NCBI GenBank assembly: GCA_002085155.1
Contig: NASX01000008.1
Location: 1-64,000 of the forward strand
Reading direction: 5' to 3'
DNA: 64,000 nucleotides
Source of the DNA: Sorangiineae bacterium NIC37A_2
GTDB taxonomy: Bacteria > Myxococcota_A > Polyangia > Polyangiales > Polyangiaceae
Part shown: piece after piece, positions 62,857 to 64,000 of the stretch
How the letters are laid out: every line of letters begins with the position of its first letter
Numbering within the stretch: position 1 is the stretch's first letter
Program-made: the position numbers and the translations under genes
The notes under the pieces: generated by a model
Database searches by the model: none
Told to the model about the DNA's origin: nothing
The model's input: the letters and a program-made list of their open reading frames with translations, nothing else

Positions 62857-64000
62857 GAGCGTTCTCTGGCTGGCTTCCTCTCTCGCTCGCTCTGGTGCTG
62901 GGATGTTCCCCTCCTCCGCCGAGTTCTCCCGCGCCCGCGAAATATCCGGGCGAGATGGGGAGCACTCCGGACACGTCTGCCGGGGAAAAGGAGGCTCACG
63001 ACGGGACCTCGGCCCACGCGGAGTCAGCTGAAGGCGCGCGGAGCGAGGCTATCGACGCCGCCGAAGATGATCGTCGCCTGCCTCACTTGTCACGCTTCTT
63101 CGCGGCTCTCCATGAGCTCGCCCGCGGACAGCGAAGCTCGCATGTGAGAATTTTGTGGCTCGGCGACTCCCACACCGCCGGTGACTTCTTGACCGATCAA
63201 GTGCGCCGCGACCTAACGCGCATCGTACCGAGCGGCGGTCCCGGCTTCGTAACTCTCGGCCAGAAAGGCCAGAGACACGGCGCCCTCACTTTCGAGCGCT
63301 CCGGCTCCTGGAAACGTCAGCCCCGTGATCCCGCGACGCAAATCCCGCTCTCCGATGACACGCTCGGCTACGGCGGGGTCCGCACCTTGCCTCAGAGTGG
63401 CGCTGGAGCCCGCGTCACGCCCAAGAGCGCGCGAGTGAAGCAAGCAGAGCTCGCTTATCGGCTGCGGCCTGGTGACTCCCTGGAGGTGCGTTTTGGGGAC
63501 AGCTATCGCCGCCTGACCGCAAGTGGCCAGTTTCCTCGCATCGAACGGACCAGTTTTTCGCTCCCCCCCTCGGACGAACGCTCGCCTTTTGTCGTGCGCC
63601 ATTTGGGCGGCAGCCCTGAGCTCTTCGGTCTCGACCTGACAACTCGTGAGCCCGGTCTCATCTTGGACACCGTCGGCATCAACGGGGCCCGCATGAGGAC
63701 CCCTCTTGCCTGGAGCCAGGAGACCTTCGTGAACGAGGTGCGGCTCAGACAGCCGGACCTCGTCGTTGTCATGTACGGGACGAACGAGGTCTTCGATCGC
63801 CGCGACCCGAAGGTCTATGAAGAAGATGCTCTCGAGCTGCTCACTCGCGTGCGCGCGGGGGCGCCCGAAGTCGACTGCTGGATCATTGGTCCCCCCGACG
63901 CTAGGACCGCCGCGGGCGAGAGCCAGCCGCGCGTAGTCCTCATCACCGAGGCTCAGGCGCGCGCCGCCGAGCGAGCGGGCTGCGCCTTCACGAGTCTCTT
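62853..64000 (+). CDS. SGNH/GDSL hydrolase-like lipoprotein (partial, cut by window end)
   Basis: The ATG overlaps the stop of the SDR gene. The first residues (FSGWLPLSLALVLGC) end in a lipobox with Cys18, so it is a lipoprotein. A linker rich in Ser, Pro and acidic residues spans about 20-80. The SGNH fold begins with LWLGDSHTAGD (block I Ser), continues through a long strand-rich insert, and has VVMYGTNEVFDR (block III, GTNE) and WIIGPPDA. It is open to the window end; the C-terminal Asp-His block lies beyond. Such enzymes deacetylate or de-esterify surface glycans. Function not proven. Confidence 0.75.
   Translation, partial: MRAFSGWLPLSLALVLGCSPPPPSSPAPAKYPGEMGSTPDTSAGEKEAHDGTSAHAESAEGARSEAIDAAEDDRRLPHLSRFFAALHELARGQRSSHVRILWLGDSHTAGDFLTDQVRRDLTRIVPSGGPGFVTLGQKGQRHGALTFERSGSWKRQPRDPATQIPLSDDTLGYGGVRTLPQSGAGARVTPKSARVKQAELAYRLRPGDSLEVRFGDSYRRLTASGQFPRIERTSFSLPPSDERSPFVVRHLGGSPELFGLDLTTREPGLILDTVGINGARMRTPLAWSQETFVNEVRLRQPDLVVVMYGTNEVFDRRDPKVYEEDALELLTRVRAGAPEVDCWIIGPPDARTAAGESQPRVVLITEAQARAAERAGCAFTSL

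Overview
The window reads as a high-GC, gene-dense chromosomal segment of a Myxococcota-like (deltaproteobacterial) bacterium. The evidence is indirect: an MglA-type small GTPase, a zinc-ribbon Ser/Thr kinase, a PrkA-type kinase, a GYF/zinc-ribbon membrane protein, an AgmX-like lipoprotein, a Tgl/PilF-like TPR lipoprotein, and many lipoproteins with long Pro/Ala/Gly-rich linkers. No rRNA, phage, transposase or CRISPR array was seen. Five tRNA genes are present: Pro-CGG, Met-CAT, a probable Ile2-CAT, Gly-GCC and Val-CAC.

Layout. 1-4.1 kb: a thioredoxin-fold lipoprotein, an M3 oligopeptidase and an unrecognised lipoprotein. 4.2-7.4 kb (minus): an overlapping unit of MglA-like GTPase, PocR-type histidine kinase and thiL. 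7.5-13.9 kb: alpha/beta hydrolase, homoserine kinase, an N-terminally extended HflX, TypA and an XRE-cupin regulator. 13.9-17 kb (minus): nadB, a CPBP protease and a lipoprotein with two Tudor-like barrels, joined by start/stop overlaps. 17-20 kb: etfBA, tRNA-Pro and an orphan REC-XRE regulator. 20-25.3 kb: tRNA-Met, PrkA, a DsbD-alpha-like lipoprotein, a zinc-ribbon Ser/Thr kinase, a coiled-coil zinc-ribbon protein and tRNA-Ile2. 25.4-28.8 kb: uvrA with a disordered C-terminal tail, then tRNA-Gly. 29-37.8 kb (minus): a GH8 lipoprotein, a 19-bp tandem repeat, a SpoIIAA-like protein, murI, hom, an NlpC/P60-like lipoprotein and lon. 38-43.5 kb: fmt, an unusual Hsp70 with a frameshift in its first motif, a J-domain protein and a GYF/zinc-ribbon protein. 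44-51 kb: acyltransferase 3, AgmX-like lipoprotein, TlpA-like lipoprotein, Tgl/PilF-like TPR lipoprotein, RodZ-like protein, recO, murJ and engB. 51-58.7 kb: a membrane-anchored protein, tRNA-Val, hrpB, polA and an HDOD protein. 58.8-64 kb: a GT2 synthase, ihfA-merR, ssb, a degenerate SDR protein and an SGNH hydrolase cut by the window end.

Most of the window is conserved housekeeping: DNA repair and replication (uvrA, polA, recO, ssb, hrpB), proteostasis (lon, Hsp70/J, M3 peptidase), translation (fmt, hflX, typA, engB), amino acid and cofactor metabolism (hom, thrB, nadB, thiL, murI), envelope synthesis (murJ, murI, RodZ-like) and electron transfer (etfBA).

No single new system dominates. 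The points most worth following are the Hsp70 gene (frameshift at a C-run, about 325-residue insert between its two domains, no lid, adjacent J-protein), the JAMM/RadC-like motif in the HflX N-terminal extension, the GTPase-kinase-thiL overlap, the Tudor-like lipoprotein and the 19-bp tandem repeat.
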